Assembly (NCBI GenBank): GCA_017525015.1
Contig: JAFXUK010000012.1
Location: 4,789 to 68,788 of the forward strand
Reading direction: 5' to 3'
Source of the DNA: Bacilli bacterium
GTDB lineage: Bacteria; Bacillota; Bacilli; RF39; UBA660
Length of the DNA stretch: 64,000 bases
Positions 35,913 to 44,341 of this stretch are shown piece after piece (the first letter of the stretch is position 1; the number at the start of each line of letters is the position of its first letter). A program made the position numbers and the translations under genes. The notes below the pieces were generated by a model that did not search any database, was not told the origin of the DNA, and worked only from the letters and a program-made list of their open reading frames with translations.

Positions 35913-36878
35913 TAAGTCTAAATATTCCTTTGGTCCCATTAAAGCTATTTCACCATTTTCATCAATAAACATAGCCATCATAAACATATAGTTACTATAA
36001 TCACCATCTAAGTCGATATCATCTAATGGTTTTACACACTTATTAGAATTGTCATAACATAAATAATTAACTTCTATTAAATATGACTCAGCATAAGAAG
36101 TACCTCTAAATTTAAACTTACCATAGTTATCTAAATAATGAATACTAAAATCTCTTATACCTTCATCATCTGTTATGATACCTTCAGTTTTAAAATACTC
36201 TCTAACTTTAGGTCCATACTCTTCTTCTAAAGCTTTTGTATGTGCACCTGTTCTTTTAAAAGTAAATACATCTTGAATATCATTATATTGATCATATCTT
36301 ATATAAAAATATATTTTAGAAGGATCATTAAATTCTTTCTTAAAATAGAAACATCTCTTATTTAAACCTTTACAACTTAAATCAGCTTCTACATAATAAT
36401 CCCATCCACCGTCTGCTAACTCTTCATCAAATTCAGCAGAAGTTATTTCTAATGATGAAAAAGAATCTCTTTTAACCATATTATTATCATCACCATACTT
36501 CATTAACTTTTCGTATACTGAAATAATAAATGTCTTTTGATCAAATTCAGAGCAAGAATCATATAATACATAACCTACATATCGGTCACCACTTTTACAA
36601 TATAAAACGTTATAACCAATACCTTTATATAAAGTACCATTTTCTACTTTCTTCTTAATAGAAAATAATGGCTTAGTTCCTAATTTAGTTACCTTAACAA
36701 AATCAAAGGCTATAAAACCTAAGAAAGCTATTACTGCTAAAGCTATTACTGTAATAACATAGTGTTTTCTTTTTAATCTTTGGTATTCCTTTTCTACAGC
36801 TTTTCTATCAGTAACATCTACACCGTAGAAATAGTTTGAAGGTTGTCCTTCATCTTTTTTTCCTTGAATAGGTTGCAT
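35910..36878 (-). CDS. Unknown membrane-anchored extracellular protein with conserved-looking cysteines
   Basis: 322 residues: ~35 cytoplasmic residues, one membrane helix (~39-60, 'YVITVIALAVIAFLGFIAFD'), then an external region with paired cysteines ('VLYCKSGDRYVGYVLYDSCS', 'LSCKGLNKRCFYF', 'YLCYDNSNKCVKPLDDIDLD') suggesting three disulfides, unusual in low-GC Gram-positives. I recognise no family. Start after AGAGGTGAT. It is monocistronic. Confidence 0.7.
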   Translation of the reverse strand: MQPIQGKKDEGQPSNYFYGVDVTDRKAVEKEYQRLKRKHYVITVIALAVIAFLGFIAFDFVKVTKLGTKPLFSIKKKVENGTLYKGIGYNVLYCKSGDRYVGYVLYDSCSEFDQKTFIISVYEKLMKYGDDNNMVKRDSFSSLEITSAEFDEELADGGWDYYVEADLSCKGLNKRCFYFKKEFNDPSKIYFYIRYDQYNDIQDVFTFKRTGAHTKALEEEYGPKVREYFKTEGIITDDEGIRDFSIHYLDNYGKFKFRGTSYAESYLIEVNYLCYDNSNKCVKPLDDIDLDGDYSNYMFMMAMFIDENGEIALMGPKEYLDL

Positions 36879-36955
36879 ACAATCACCTCTACTATATTAA
36901 TTATATCATTAAAACAAGTAAAAAAAATAATTATCAATTTTTATTTACATAAAAA

Positions 36956-36976
36956 AAGAAGATTTATTATCTTCTT
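36956..36976 (-). terminator. Terminator after the YugP-like gene
   Basis: AAGAAGAT-AATAA-ATCTTCTT hairpin with T7 on the minus strand. Confidence 0.87.
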
Positions 36977-37635
36977 CTATTAAGCATTGATAACAAACGT
37001 AGTAAGTTTAGTAATGATGATAATACTGCAGCAACATAAGTTAAAGCTGCTGCTTTTAATACTTTCTTACTTCCTTCTTTATCTGCTTGGTCAACTAAAC
37101 CTTCTTTTTCTAATTGAACTAAAGCTCTTCTACTAGCATCAAATTCTACTGGTAAAGTTACTAATTGGAATAATAAACCAACTATTACAGATGCTATTGC
37201 AACTAATAATAATCCAGCATATCCTAAAACGATACTTATAAAGAACATAATATATGCACTATAAGTAACAAAGTTAACAACTGGTACTAAAGATGCTCTA
37301 ATTCTCATAAAAGCATATCCAGTCTTATCTTGTATAGCATGTCCACATTCATGAGCAGCTACTGCTACTGATGCAATGCTATTACCATGATAAATATCTG
37401 TAGATAATCTAACTACCTTTTGTCTTGGATCATAATGATCTGTTAAATTACCAGGAGTTTCTACTATATACATATCCTTCATATCATTAGCATCTAATAT
37501 AGCTCTAGCAACATCAAAACCAGTTAAACTTTTTTGATTTATTATTTGTTTATACTTACCATATGTCGAATTAATATTTAATGTTGCAATTAACGGAATA
37601 ATTAATATTAATACATATAAAATTATTAAATCCAA
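36967..37635 (-). CDS. YugP-type zinc metallopeptidase (TTG start)
   Basis: A membrane metalloprotease of the Zn_peptidase_2 (YugP) family. 222 residues: a membrane helix at the start, 'SLTGFDVARAILDANDMKDM', 'DHYDPRQKVVRLSTDIYHGN', the zinc-binding 'AAHECGHAIQDKTGYAFMRI' (HExxH variant HECGH), then two or three membrane helices and 'QLVTLPVEFDASRRALVQLE'. No ATG is suitably placed; the start is TTG at 37635, 8 bases after AGAGGTGA. Downstream of cysS by 12 bases, so co-transcribed. The physiological substrate of the family is not well known. Confidence 0.9.
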   Translation of the reverse strand: MDLIILYVLILIIPLIATLNINSTYGKYKQIINQKSLTGFDVARAILDANDMKDMYIVETPGNLTDHYDPRQKVVRLSTDIYHGNSIASVAVAAHECGHAIQDKTGYAFMRIRASLVPVVNFVTYSAYIMFFISIVLGYAGLLLVAIASVIVGLLFQLVTLPVEFDASRRALVQLEKEGLVDQADKEGSKKVLKAAALTYVAAVLSSLLNLLRLLSMLNRRR

Positions 37636-37647
37636 TTAAACTCACCT

Positions 37648-38958
37648 CTAAATAATATTCTTTTCAACTAAAATACTTCTCATCTTATCAGCATTTTCAA
37701 AGTCTTTATTATTTCTATATTCCATCCATTTATTATATGTTTCCTTATCTTCATCTGATAATACTGGTAAATCATATTTCAAGCCAAGAATATAGCAGAT
37801 TAAATTAATCTTATCATAAGTTTCAACAAATTCTTCTTTTTGTCTAATCTTATTATTTAACTCTTTAACTAAATCTAAAAGATAAGTTATTAAATTAGAA
37901 GTATTAAAATCATCATCCATTATTTCATTAATCTTAGAATCTTCTTTTACTTTACAAACTTCTAATCCCTTTAATTGAATTTCCAAATTAGCTTGTTTTA
38001 AAACATTTCTAACTTTATCATCAATTGTTCCACATTCTTTAAATAAATTTTCTGATAAATCAAATGGTAATCTATAATTATTTTTTAAAATACCTAATCT
38101 AATTACATTAACAGGATATTTCTCGATTAAATCTCTAGCTAACATAAAATTTCCTAAAGACTTACTCATCTTAACCCCATTAACCATTACATGACCATTG
38201 TGTATCCAATAGTTAGCTAACTTCGTACCCCAAGCACCTTTTGCTTGAGCCATTTCATTCTCGTGATGTGGAAATTTTAAATCCACGCCTCCACCGTGAA
38301 TATCTATTTTATCTCCAAATAACTTGTTAATCATAACAACACACTCAGTATGCCATCCTGGTCTACCTTTACCAAAAGGAGAATCCCATGTAATACCTTC
38401 TTTTGTCTTTTTCCATAAAACAAAGTCATATGGATTTTCTTTGTTTTCATCTACATCAATTCTATTACCAGCATCTAGATCATCTACTACTTGTTTACTT
38501 AACTCCCCATAACCTGGTACAGAATTAACTCTAAAGTAAACATCATCACCACTTTGATAAGCATGTCCCTTATCTAATAATAATTGAATAAAATCAATTA
38601 TCTCAGGCATTGTTTCTGTTACTCTAGGACGATAATCAATATCTAAACAGTTTAAAGCCTTAACGTCGTCCAAATATATCTTGATAAATTTGTCAGTTAA
38701 TTCTTTCTCTGTTACGCCTTCATCTTTAGCTGCTTTAATAATCTTATCGTCTACATCGGTAAAATTACTAGCATAAGTAACCTTATAACCGCAATATTTA
38801 AAATATCTATAAATCATATCAAAGATAATAACTGGACACATGTTACCTACATGAGCATAACTATAAACAGTAGGTCCACAGACATACATATTTATAACTC
38901 CATCCTCTATAGTTTTAAATTCTTCGATTTTTCCACCTAATGTGTTAAAAACTTTCAT
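37648..38958 (-). CDS. cysS: Cysteinyl-tRNA synthetase
   Basis: A class I synthetase that charges tRNA-Cys. 436 residues from ATG 38958 (after GAAGGTGAT). 'MYVCGPTVYSYAHVGNMCPV' holds the first zinc cysteine and the HIGH equivalent, then 'PGWHTECVVM' and 'HHENEMAQ' zinc ligands, and 'VKMSKSLGNFMLARDLIEKY' (KMSKS). The anticodon-binding region is somewhat shorter than in Bacillus (~466). In Bacillus cysS precedes mrnC-rlmB; here it has moved and is followed by the YugP-like peptidase. Confidence 0.98.
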   Translation of the reverse strand: MKVFNTLGGKIEEFKTIEDGVINMYVCGPTVYSYAHVGNMCPVIIFDMIYRYFKYCGYKVTYASNFTDVDDKIIKAAKDEGVTEKELTDKFIKIYLDDVKALNCLDIDYRPRVTETMPEIIDFIQLLLDKGHAYQSGDDVYFRVNSVPGYGELSKQVVDDLDAGNRIDVDENKENPYDFVLWKKTKEGITWDSPFGKGRPGWHTECVVMINKLFGDKIDIHGGGVDLKFPHHENEMAQAKGAWGTKLANYWIHNGHVMVNGVKMSKSLGNFMLARDLIEKYPVNVIRLGILKNNYRLPFDLSENLFKECGTIDDKVRNVLKQANLEIQLKGLEVCKVKEDSKINEIMDDDFNTSNLITYLLDLVKELNNKIRQKEEFVETYDKINLICYILGLKYDLPVLSDEDKETYNKWMEYRNNKDFENADKMRSILVEKNII

Positions 38959-39016
38959 CAAATCACCTTCCAATTAAAATCTTAAGGATATTTTAGCACA
39001 ATTACAGCCATAAAAA

Positions 39017-39036
39017 AAGAAGTATTACTACTTCTT
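39017..39036 (-). terminator. Terminator after the YfcC-like gene
   Basis: AAGAAGTA-GTAA-TACTTCTT hairpin with T7 on the minus strand. Confidence 0.88.
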
Positions 39037-40474
39037 ATAAATAAACAACTATATACATAGCTAACATAAAGATTACAATTGCACTTAAAGCAAACTTCCA
39101 AATATATTTTAACCATTTGCCATAAGAAATATCTAAATATGTTAAACCAGATAATAATACGAAACTTGTTGGTCCTACTAATAATGAAATACCATATCCA
39201 AATCTCCATATAATAGATGTTAAAACAATATTATCTTTAAAGTTAGTTGCTAAATATTGTCCAAATAAATATCCTAATAGATCTTGTTCAACTAATAATG
39301 TTTGACCAGCAAATCCTCCAAAGAATAATTGAATAATATTAAACTTATCAACTAATAAAGAATTCATTACTGTTAAAAGCCAAGGATATTGAGTTGTTAA
39401 TAATATTGGTGTAAAACATAAAGCATAAATAATAGCTACCTTAACCATTTTCTTTAAGCCTTCACCAAAGTTATAGAAGAATTCTCCAACTTTAATCTTA
39501 TTGATAATAGCCATTACAATTGTTATTAAAACAAGACTAAATGAAGAAAACATCATATCTGTTAAAGCACCAAATTCTCTAGCATTACCACTATTAGTAC
39601 CAAATAATGTTGCAATTAATGGAACATCCTTAAATACTAAGAACTTAGTATTAAACTTATTAAATAATTCAGTAAAATACTTAACACCAAAACCTGTATC
39701 CCAAGAAATATAAGCTACAAATACAGAAACAAATAATAATACAAATAATACTATAGTTGGCCATAATTTAACTTTCTTCTTAGCTTTAACGCCACTTTCA
39801 TCTAATTCTTCAGTAGCAAATAAATCATAATCGATTTCATCAACTGTTTTTTTATTCTTATTCATATGTAAAATAGCAAATGCTACGAATAAAGCATACA
39901 TTAAAACAAATATAATTGCTTTAAGTAAGAATTGTTTACTAAAGTCTAACATTAAATACTCATTCATATATTTCATACCAAAAGTACCAAATGTTTGACC
40001 TAACAATCCAACAAATATACCACCAAATGATGCTAAGAAAGCAGTCATTCTATCTTTACCATCACCAATAAATACTGTAACGATAAAAGGAACAAAAATT
40101 AATAAAGCTAATATTTGAGTAGAAATAGAAACAAAGATTCCCATTACTAATACTAATACAGCTAATACCCATTTTTCCTTTCCATGAATGAAGTCAATTG
40201 CCTTATCGACCAATTTTCTATAAGATTTAGTCTCAGCTAATACTCCATAACATCCACCAATCATAAGAATAAAGAATACATCCATCATCTTATAATAAAC
40301 AGTACCATAGATATAATAGAATAAATCATAAATACCTGCTCTACTATAACCAAGTTCAGCATATACTCCATTAGCAAATGTACCGCCTTTAATAAACCAA
40401 GATAATACAACAACAGCTACTGAAATACATAATAACATTATTAACTTGTCATATTTTTTCAAATTCTTTTTCAT
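39035..40474 (-). CDS. YfcC-like / ion-transporter-superfamily membrane protein
   Basis: 479 residues with about 12 membrane helices. The N-terminus ('LSWFIKGGTFANGVYAELGY') and the repeated half 'GGCYGVLAETKSYRKLVDKA' with 'LALLIFVPFIVTVFIGDGKD' resemble the YfcC/DcuC/AbgT-type carriers of the ion transporter superfamily, which move C4-dicarboxylates, amino acids or peptides. A charged cytoplasmic loop lies at ~205-235. Substrate cannot be predicted. Behind GGGAGG and an extended -10 box; a single-gene unit upstream of cysS. Confidence 0.7.
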   Translation of the reverse strand: MKKNLKKYDKLIMLLCISVAVVVLSWFIKGGTFANGVYAELGYSRAGIYDLFYYIYGTVYYKMMDVFFILMIGGCYGVLAETKSYRKLVDKAIDFIHGKEKWVLAVLVLVMGIFVSISTQILALLIFVPFIVTVFIGDGKDRMTAFLASFGGIFVGLLGQTFGTFGMKYMNEYLMLDFSKQFLLKAIIFVLMYALFVAFAILHMNKNKKTVDEIDYDLFATEELDESGVKAKKKVKLWPTIVLFVLLFVSVFVAYISWDTGFGVKYFTELFNKFNTKFLVFKDVPLIATLFGTNSGNAREFGALTDMMFSSFSLVLITIVMAIINKIKVGEFFYNFGEGLKKMVKVAIIYALCFTPILLTTQYPWLLTVMNSLLVDKFNIIQLFFGGFAGQTLLVEQDLLGYLFGQYLATNFKDNIVLTSIIWRFGYGISLLVGPTSFVLLSGLTYLDISYGKWLKYIWKFALSAIVIFMLAMYIVVYL

Positions 40475-40536
40475 ACTTACCTCCCATAATAAAATTATAA
40501 CACAATGTGCCTTATTTTCAGCAAAAAACGTAAAAA

Positions 40537-40558
40537 AAGAAAGATTAATTTCTTTCTT
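40537..40558 (-). terminator. Terminator after lysS
   Basis: AAGAAAG / CTTTCTT stem with an AT-rich loop and T7 on the minus strand. It overlaps the end of the coding region. Confidence 0.75.
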
Positions 40559-42032
40559 TCATTGTTGGGAATAAAATTACATCTCTAATTGATTCTTGTT
40601 CACAGAACAACATCATCAATCTATCGATACCATATCCAATTCCACCAGCAGGTGGCATACCATACTCTAAAGCTTCTATGAAATCCATATCAATATCGTT
40701 AGCTTCTTCATTACCCAAATCTCTTTCAGCTAATTGAGCTTCAAATCTTTCTAATTGATCAACTGGATCATTTAACTCAGTATATGCATTAGCAAATTCT
40801 TTACCTGCCATAAATAATTCAAATCTATCAACAAATCTTGGATCTTCAGGATTCTTCTTTGTAAGTGGAGAAATTTCAATTGGATGACCATATAAGAATG
40901 TTGGTTGAATTAATGTTTCTTCAACATATTTTTCAAAGAACTTATTAACTATATGTCCATAAGCTTTTTCATGTTCTTCTAATTCAATATGATGTTCTTT
41001 AGCTAATTTTAAACATTCTTTTAAATCAGTAATTTCCTTAAAATCAATACCTGTTTGTTCTTTAATAGCATCAGTCATAGAAATTCTCTTCCATGGACCT
41101 TCAAGATTAATTTCATGTCCATCAAAGTTAAATGTCATCTTACCACATACTTCTTTAGCTATAGTAGTAAACATACCTTCAGTAAGATTCATCATACCTT
41201 CTAGATTACTATAAGCTAAATAAGCTTCCATTAAAGTAAATTCTGGATTATGTTTTGGATCCATTCCTTCATTTCTGAATACTCTACCAATTTCATATAC
41301 AGCTTCCATACCACCAACTAATAATCTTTTAAGTGGTAACTCTAAAGCTATTCTTAAATACATATCCATATCTTGAGTATTATGATGAGTAACAAATGGT
41401 CTAGCAGAAGCACCAGTTAATAATGTTGTTAAGACAGGAGTTTCCACTTCAGTAAAACCATTATTATCCATATAATTTTGAATACATCTAATAATCTTTG
41501 GTCTTAAGAAAGCAACTCTCTTAGAATCTTCATTCATAATTAAGTCAACATAACGTCTTCTATATCTTTCTTCAATATCAGTTAAACCATGGAATTTTTC
41601 TGGAAGTGGTCTTAAAGCCTTAACTAAATGAGTATACTCTAAACATTTAACAGTAATCTCTCCTGTTTTAGTCTTCATAACCTTTCCATGAACACCAACT
41701 ATATCTCCGATATCAGCACTCTTAAATAAATTATAAGCATCTTCTCCAATATCATTAATAGAAATATAAATTTGTAACTTATCAGTCTTATCTTGGATAG
41801 TAAAGAATGATGCTTTACCCATCTTTCTGATAAACATAATACGACCAGCTACAGTTACTAAATCTTCACGATTCTCAAATTCATCATGAGGTACATCAGC
41901 AAATTTAGCTTTAATATCAGCAGCCCAATCTGTTCTCTCAAACACATGACCAAAAGGATCCATGCCTAATTCACGAATCTTTTCAGCTTTTTCTCTTCTT
42001 ACTAATTCTTGTTCAGTAAATTCTCTTTCCAT
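40545..42032 (-). CDS. lysS: Lysyl-tRNA synthetase, class II
   Basis: Charges tRNA-Lys. 495 residues: N-terminal OB-fold anticodon-binding domain ('VTVAGRIMFIRKMGKASFFT'), then class II motifs: motif 1 around 'NNGFTEVETPVLTTLLTGAS', motif 2 'YEIGRVFRNEGMDPKHNPEF' and motif 3 'MPPAGGIGYGIDRLMMLFC'. The ATG follows GAAAGGGTG. Expression appears to be set by the T-box leader directly upstream, with its own promoter. Confidence 0.98.
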   Translation of the reverse strand: MEREFTEQELVRREKAEKIRELGMDPFGHVFERTDWAADIKAKFADVPHDEFENREDLVTVAGRIMFIRKMGKASFFTIQDKTDKLQIYISINDIGEDAYNLFKSADIGDIVGVHGKVMKTKTGEITVKCLEYTHLVKALRPLPEKFHGLTDIEERYRRRYVDLIMNEDSKRVAFLRPKIIRCIQNYMDNNGFTEVETPVLTTLLTGASARPFVTHHNTQDMDMYLRIALELPLKRLLVGGMEAVYEIGRVFRNEGMDPKHNPEFTLMEAYLAYSNLEGMMNLTEGMFTTIAKEVCGKMTFNFDGHEINLEGPWKRISMTDAIKEQTGIDFKEITDLKECLKLAKEHHIELEEHEKAYGHIVNKFFEKYVEETLIQPTFLYGHPIEISPLTKKNPEDPRFVDRFELFMAGKEFANAYTELNDPVDQLERFEAQLAERDLGNEEANDIDMDFIEALEYGMPPAGGIGYGIDRLMMLFCEQESIRDVILFPTMKERN

Positions 42033-42054
42033 TTTCTACACCCTTTCTAAAATT

Positions 42055-42272
42055 AAAAAACAGGAAATCATCCAATTAAGGACGAATTCCTGTTAAATCC
42101 GCGGTACCACCTTAGTTCATGTTTCCATGCTCTTTAAACATTGTAACGTAATGTCTACGATTCACTCCAATAGCTTTCACTGTATTACTAGTTTTTATAA
42201 ACTCACACCAAACGTTTACTCTCTTTAAAAACATCTTGTAATAAGCCCTATCTTCGCCGTGCTTATGTCCAT
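42055..42272 (-). ncRNA. T-box leader of lysS
   Basis: The minus strand carries the diagnostic T-box sequence AAGGTGGTACCGCGG (42099-42113), which pairs with the acceptor end of uncharged tRNA, followed by the competing terminator. Upstream are T-box stem I landmarks: GGCGAAGAT, AGAGAGT and GGTGTGAG, then TTATTAC/GTAATA complementarity leading into GTGAAAGC. That last segment contains both lysine codons (AAA, AAG), consistent with lysS, but I could not fix the specifier triplet by hand. Uncharged tRNA would stabilise the antiterminator and permit lysS transcription. Confidence 0.9.
42059..42094 (-). terminator. T-box-controlled terminator before lysS
   Basis: AACAGGAATTCGTCC / GGATGATTTCCTGTT hairpin followed by T6 on the minus strand, immediately after the T-box sequence. 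It is the regulated terminator of the leader. Confidence 0.9.
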
Positions 42273-42301
42273 ATATTACTAACTTTTCCACAATTTGTCA
42301 A
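42273..42301 (-). promoter_or_regulatory. Promoter of the lysS T-box transcript
   Basis: TTGACA (42296-42301), 17-base spacer and TAATAT (42273-42278) on the minus strand, 13 bases after the 3' end of the tRNA gene. Confidence 0.8.
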
Positions 42302-42313
42302 TTATAACAATAT

Positions 42314-42388
42314 TGGTGTCTAGAATAGGAATTGAACCTATATCTCTTCCTTCGGAGGGAAGTATTTTATCCATTAAAATATCTAGAC
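42314..42388 (-). tRNA. tRNA-Arg (anticodon CCG)
   Basis: A 75-base cloverleaf with encoded CCA. Acceptor GTCTAGA/TCTAGAC, D arm TTTT-AATGGAT-AAAA, anticodon arm CTTCC-CTCCGAA-GGAAG (anticodon CCG, reading CGG), variable AGAT, T arm ATAGG-TTCAATT-CCTAT, discriminator A, CCA. G18-G19-A20 in the D loop and C35 are arginine identity elements, supporting the call. The acceptor arms are self-complementary. It lies just upstream of the lysS leader, on the same strand. Confidence 0.95.
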
Positions 42389-42404
42389 ATCTCCAACAAT
42401 TGAT

Positions 42405-42410
42405 ATTATA
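42405..42410 (-). promoter_or_regulatory. -10 box for tRNA-Arg
   Basis: TGATATAAT on the minus strand, immediately after the T-run of the terminator at 42418-42435. A -35 would have to fall in that hairpin and none is convincing. Confidence 0.4.
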
Positions 42411-42417
42411 TCAAAAA

Positions 42418-42435
42418 AAGAGTATTTCTACTCTT
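42418..42435 (-). terminator. Terminator after the 42439-43377 gene
   Basis: AAGAGTA-GAAA-TACTCTT hairpin with T-run on the minus strand. Confidence 0.88.
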
Positions 42436-42438
42436 TTT

Positions 42439-43377
42439 TTATGGTTTTAATTGAAGAAGAACTGCATCTCCTACATTTTTACCTTTCTCTTCTAATACTT
42501 TAACTTCCTTCATAACTCCATTAGCAAATCTAACAAATTGATTATCACCGTTATAAATATCTAATAAGTCTTGAGGAATACCAGTTTTAAAAGAATGTGC
42601 CTTAATTAATTCTAGAATCTCTTCTCTTTTATATGGATAACCAAATGGCCATACACATCTAAATAGATCATTTCTGTCTAAATATATACCTCTAGAATAT
42701 CTAACTATATTAGGTGCTTTTAATAAACTATAAGAACCATGGTGAATAAACTCTCCTAAACCAAATTCCTTTATAGCTACCAAATCATAATCATATGATT
42801 CGCAATCTAAATTCATTCTAGCAAAATATTTATGTCTTTTACCTAAGAAACCATGATCAAATGGTTTAGCTTTAGTTTGTTCATCTATTGAAATATAATC
42901 AGCTTCTTTTAAATGATAAGGATATATTCTTTCTCTTTCAGCTTCACTCATCATATTTCTATGTTCATATCTAAGTGTACATTCGACATCTTGTTCCGGA
43001 TCAAACTGTGTATATGTAACAAATCCTCTATAAGGATCATCGTCATCTCCATTATTAACAAAAGATAAATGTTCTTGTACTAAACCATTTCTAACTACTC
43101 TAGCAAAGTTATAACCCAAACTATATTCATCTTCACCAAGAGCAATATTACTAATATCATAATTATCATTTACTAAAAAATTAGAAATAAGTATTTTTTC
43201 ACCATTTTTAATATATAAAACATTATTACCTACTTTAGCAAACATATCTAAAATGCCTTCATCAGTAAAAACTCCATATAAAGGAATAGCTTCTTGATCT
43301 CCAAAAACATCATGCATAAGTTTTTTGTATTTATCAGAGCCATCCATAAAATCTGTTCCCAAATATACTACCTTCAT
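42439..43377 (-). CDS. Unknown protein, paralogue A of a tandem pair
   Basis: 312 residues, no signal or membrane helix. Shared with the next gene: 'LRYEHRNMMSE' with 'YPYHLKEADYIS' (partner: 'LRYRHNAIR', 'YPYHTDDPFYVT'), 'YDLVAIKEFGLGEFIHHGS' (partner: 'YDIATIKEFGLGAALSKGT') and 'FGYPYKREEILELI' (partner: 'TGYPFARQYNEEDIYEMI'). The first ~100 residues are beta-rich. I recognise no family. Start after TGAGGTC; it begins 8 bases after the partner's stop, so the pair is one operon. Confidence 0.7.
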   Translation of the reverse strand: MKVVYLGTDFMDGSDKYKKLMHDVFGDQEAIPLYGVFTDEGILDMFAKVGNNVLYIKNGEKILISNFLVNDNYDISNIALGEDEYSLGYNFARVVRNGLVQEHLSFVNNGDDDDPYRGFVTYTQFDPEQDVECTLRYEHRNMMSEAERERIYPYHLKEADYISIDEQTKAKPFDHGFLGKRHKYFARMNLDCESYDYDLVAIKEFGLGEFIHHGSYSLLKAPNIVRYSRGIYLDRNDLFRCVWPFGYPYKREEILELIKAHSFKTGIPQDLLDIYNGDNQFVRFANGVMKEVKVLEEKGKNVGDAVLLQLKP

Positions 43378-43384
43378 GTTGACC

Positions 43385-44266
43385 TCACTTAATTAATACT
43401 TTTTCTTCTTTAAAACAACAATCCAGTAACTTCTGCCATTCACTAGCTAAAACTTCAGAATTGTTGTATAGATTTATTAACCATTCTGGAATACTTCTAC
43501 CAAAGCCAGCTTTATTAATCATTTCATATATATCTTCTTCATTATACTGTCTTGCAAAAGGATATCCAGTTACAGTAACATTCTCACCAACTTGTAATAG
43601 AACACGATAGAATTTTGAAAAAGAAAATTTCTGTTGTAATGACACAGTGCCTTTAGATAAAGCTGCTCCTAAACCAAATTCTTTTATTGTTGCAATATCA
43701 TAATCTATCTTATTAGTCCATACATCAAAATTAAACTGACAATAACTTCTACCAAAATTCCAAAAACTATTTTTGGAAGCTCTTTGTTTAAAAGTTACAT
43801 AAAAAGGATCATCAGTATGATAAGGATATAACTCCCTATCATTTCTAATAGCATTATGTCTATATCTTAAATTTAAACTCATATCATTTGCTGAATTATA
43901 TTGTAAATAAGAAACAGTACCAGAAGTAGCTTCTTTTCTATCTTTAACTAAATATAAACTTTGTTGATTTTGTTCAGAATCAAGAACATCAATTCCTAAA
44001 GGATTAACTAAAACTCTTTTACCATTATGATTAAAAGAAATTAAATTAGCATTATCATCCATTTGAATAGTATTTCTTATAAAATTACCTTTTACATCTT
44101 TAAAACAAAGGACAATACCACCCAAAGGAAATATTATATACTTTTGATTATCAATAATAACTTCATAACCATCATCAACATCACTACTTTGTTCAATACC
44201 TAAAGACTCAAAAACTCCTTTATACTTACCAAAATCATTTGGTGTAAGTTTCCTTATTTGTTGCAT
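43385..44266 (-). CDS. Unknown protein, paralogue B of a tandem pair
   Basis: 293 residues; begins 'MQQIRKLTPNDFGKYKGVFE', then a beta-rich part with 'YEVIIDNQKYIIFPLGGIVL'. The second half matches its neighbour at the LRYRH, YPYH, DYDIATIKEFGLG and GYPF positions. The order of these blocks is the same in both, so the whole proteins are homologous. No catalytic motif is evident; YPYH and IKEFGLG may be structural signatures of a new family. Start after GGTGATAGT. Confidence 0.7.
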   Translation of the reverse strand: MQQIRKLTPNDFGKYKGVFESLGIEQSSDVDDGYEVIIDNQKYIIFPLGGIVLCFKDVKGNFIRNTIQMDDNANLISFNHNGKRVLVNPLGIDVLDSEQNQQSLYLVKDRKEATSGTVSYLQYNSANDMSLNLRYRHNAIRNDRELYPYHTDDPFYVTFKQRASKNSFWNFGRSYCQFNFDVWTNKIDYDIATIKEFGLGAALSKGTVSLQQKFSFSKFYRVLLQVGENVTVTGYPFARQYNEEDIYEMINKAGFGRSIPEWLINLYNNSEVLASEWQKLLDCCFKEEKVLIK

Positions 44267-44320
44267 ACTATCACCACATTGTTGTTTATTATAATCGTAT
44301 TAATAATTAAGCGCAATAAA

Positions 44321-44341
44321 AAAGTAGATACAATCTACTTT
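44321..44341 (-). terminator. Terminator after the HipA-like gene
   Basis: AAAGTAGAT-TGT-ATCTACTTT hairpin with T6 on the minus strand. Confidence 0.88.
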
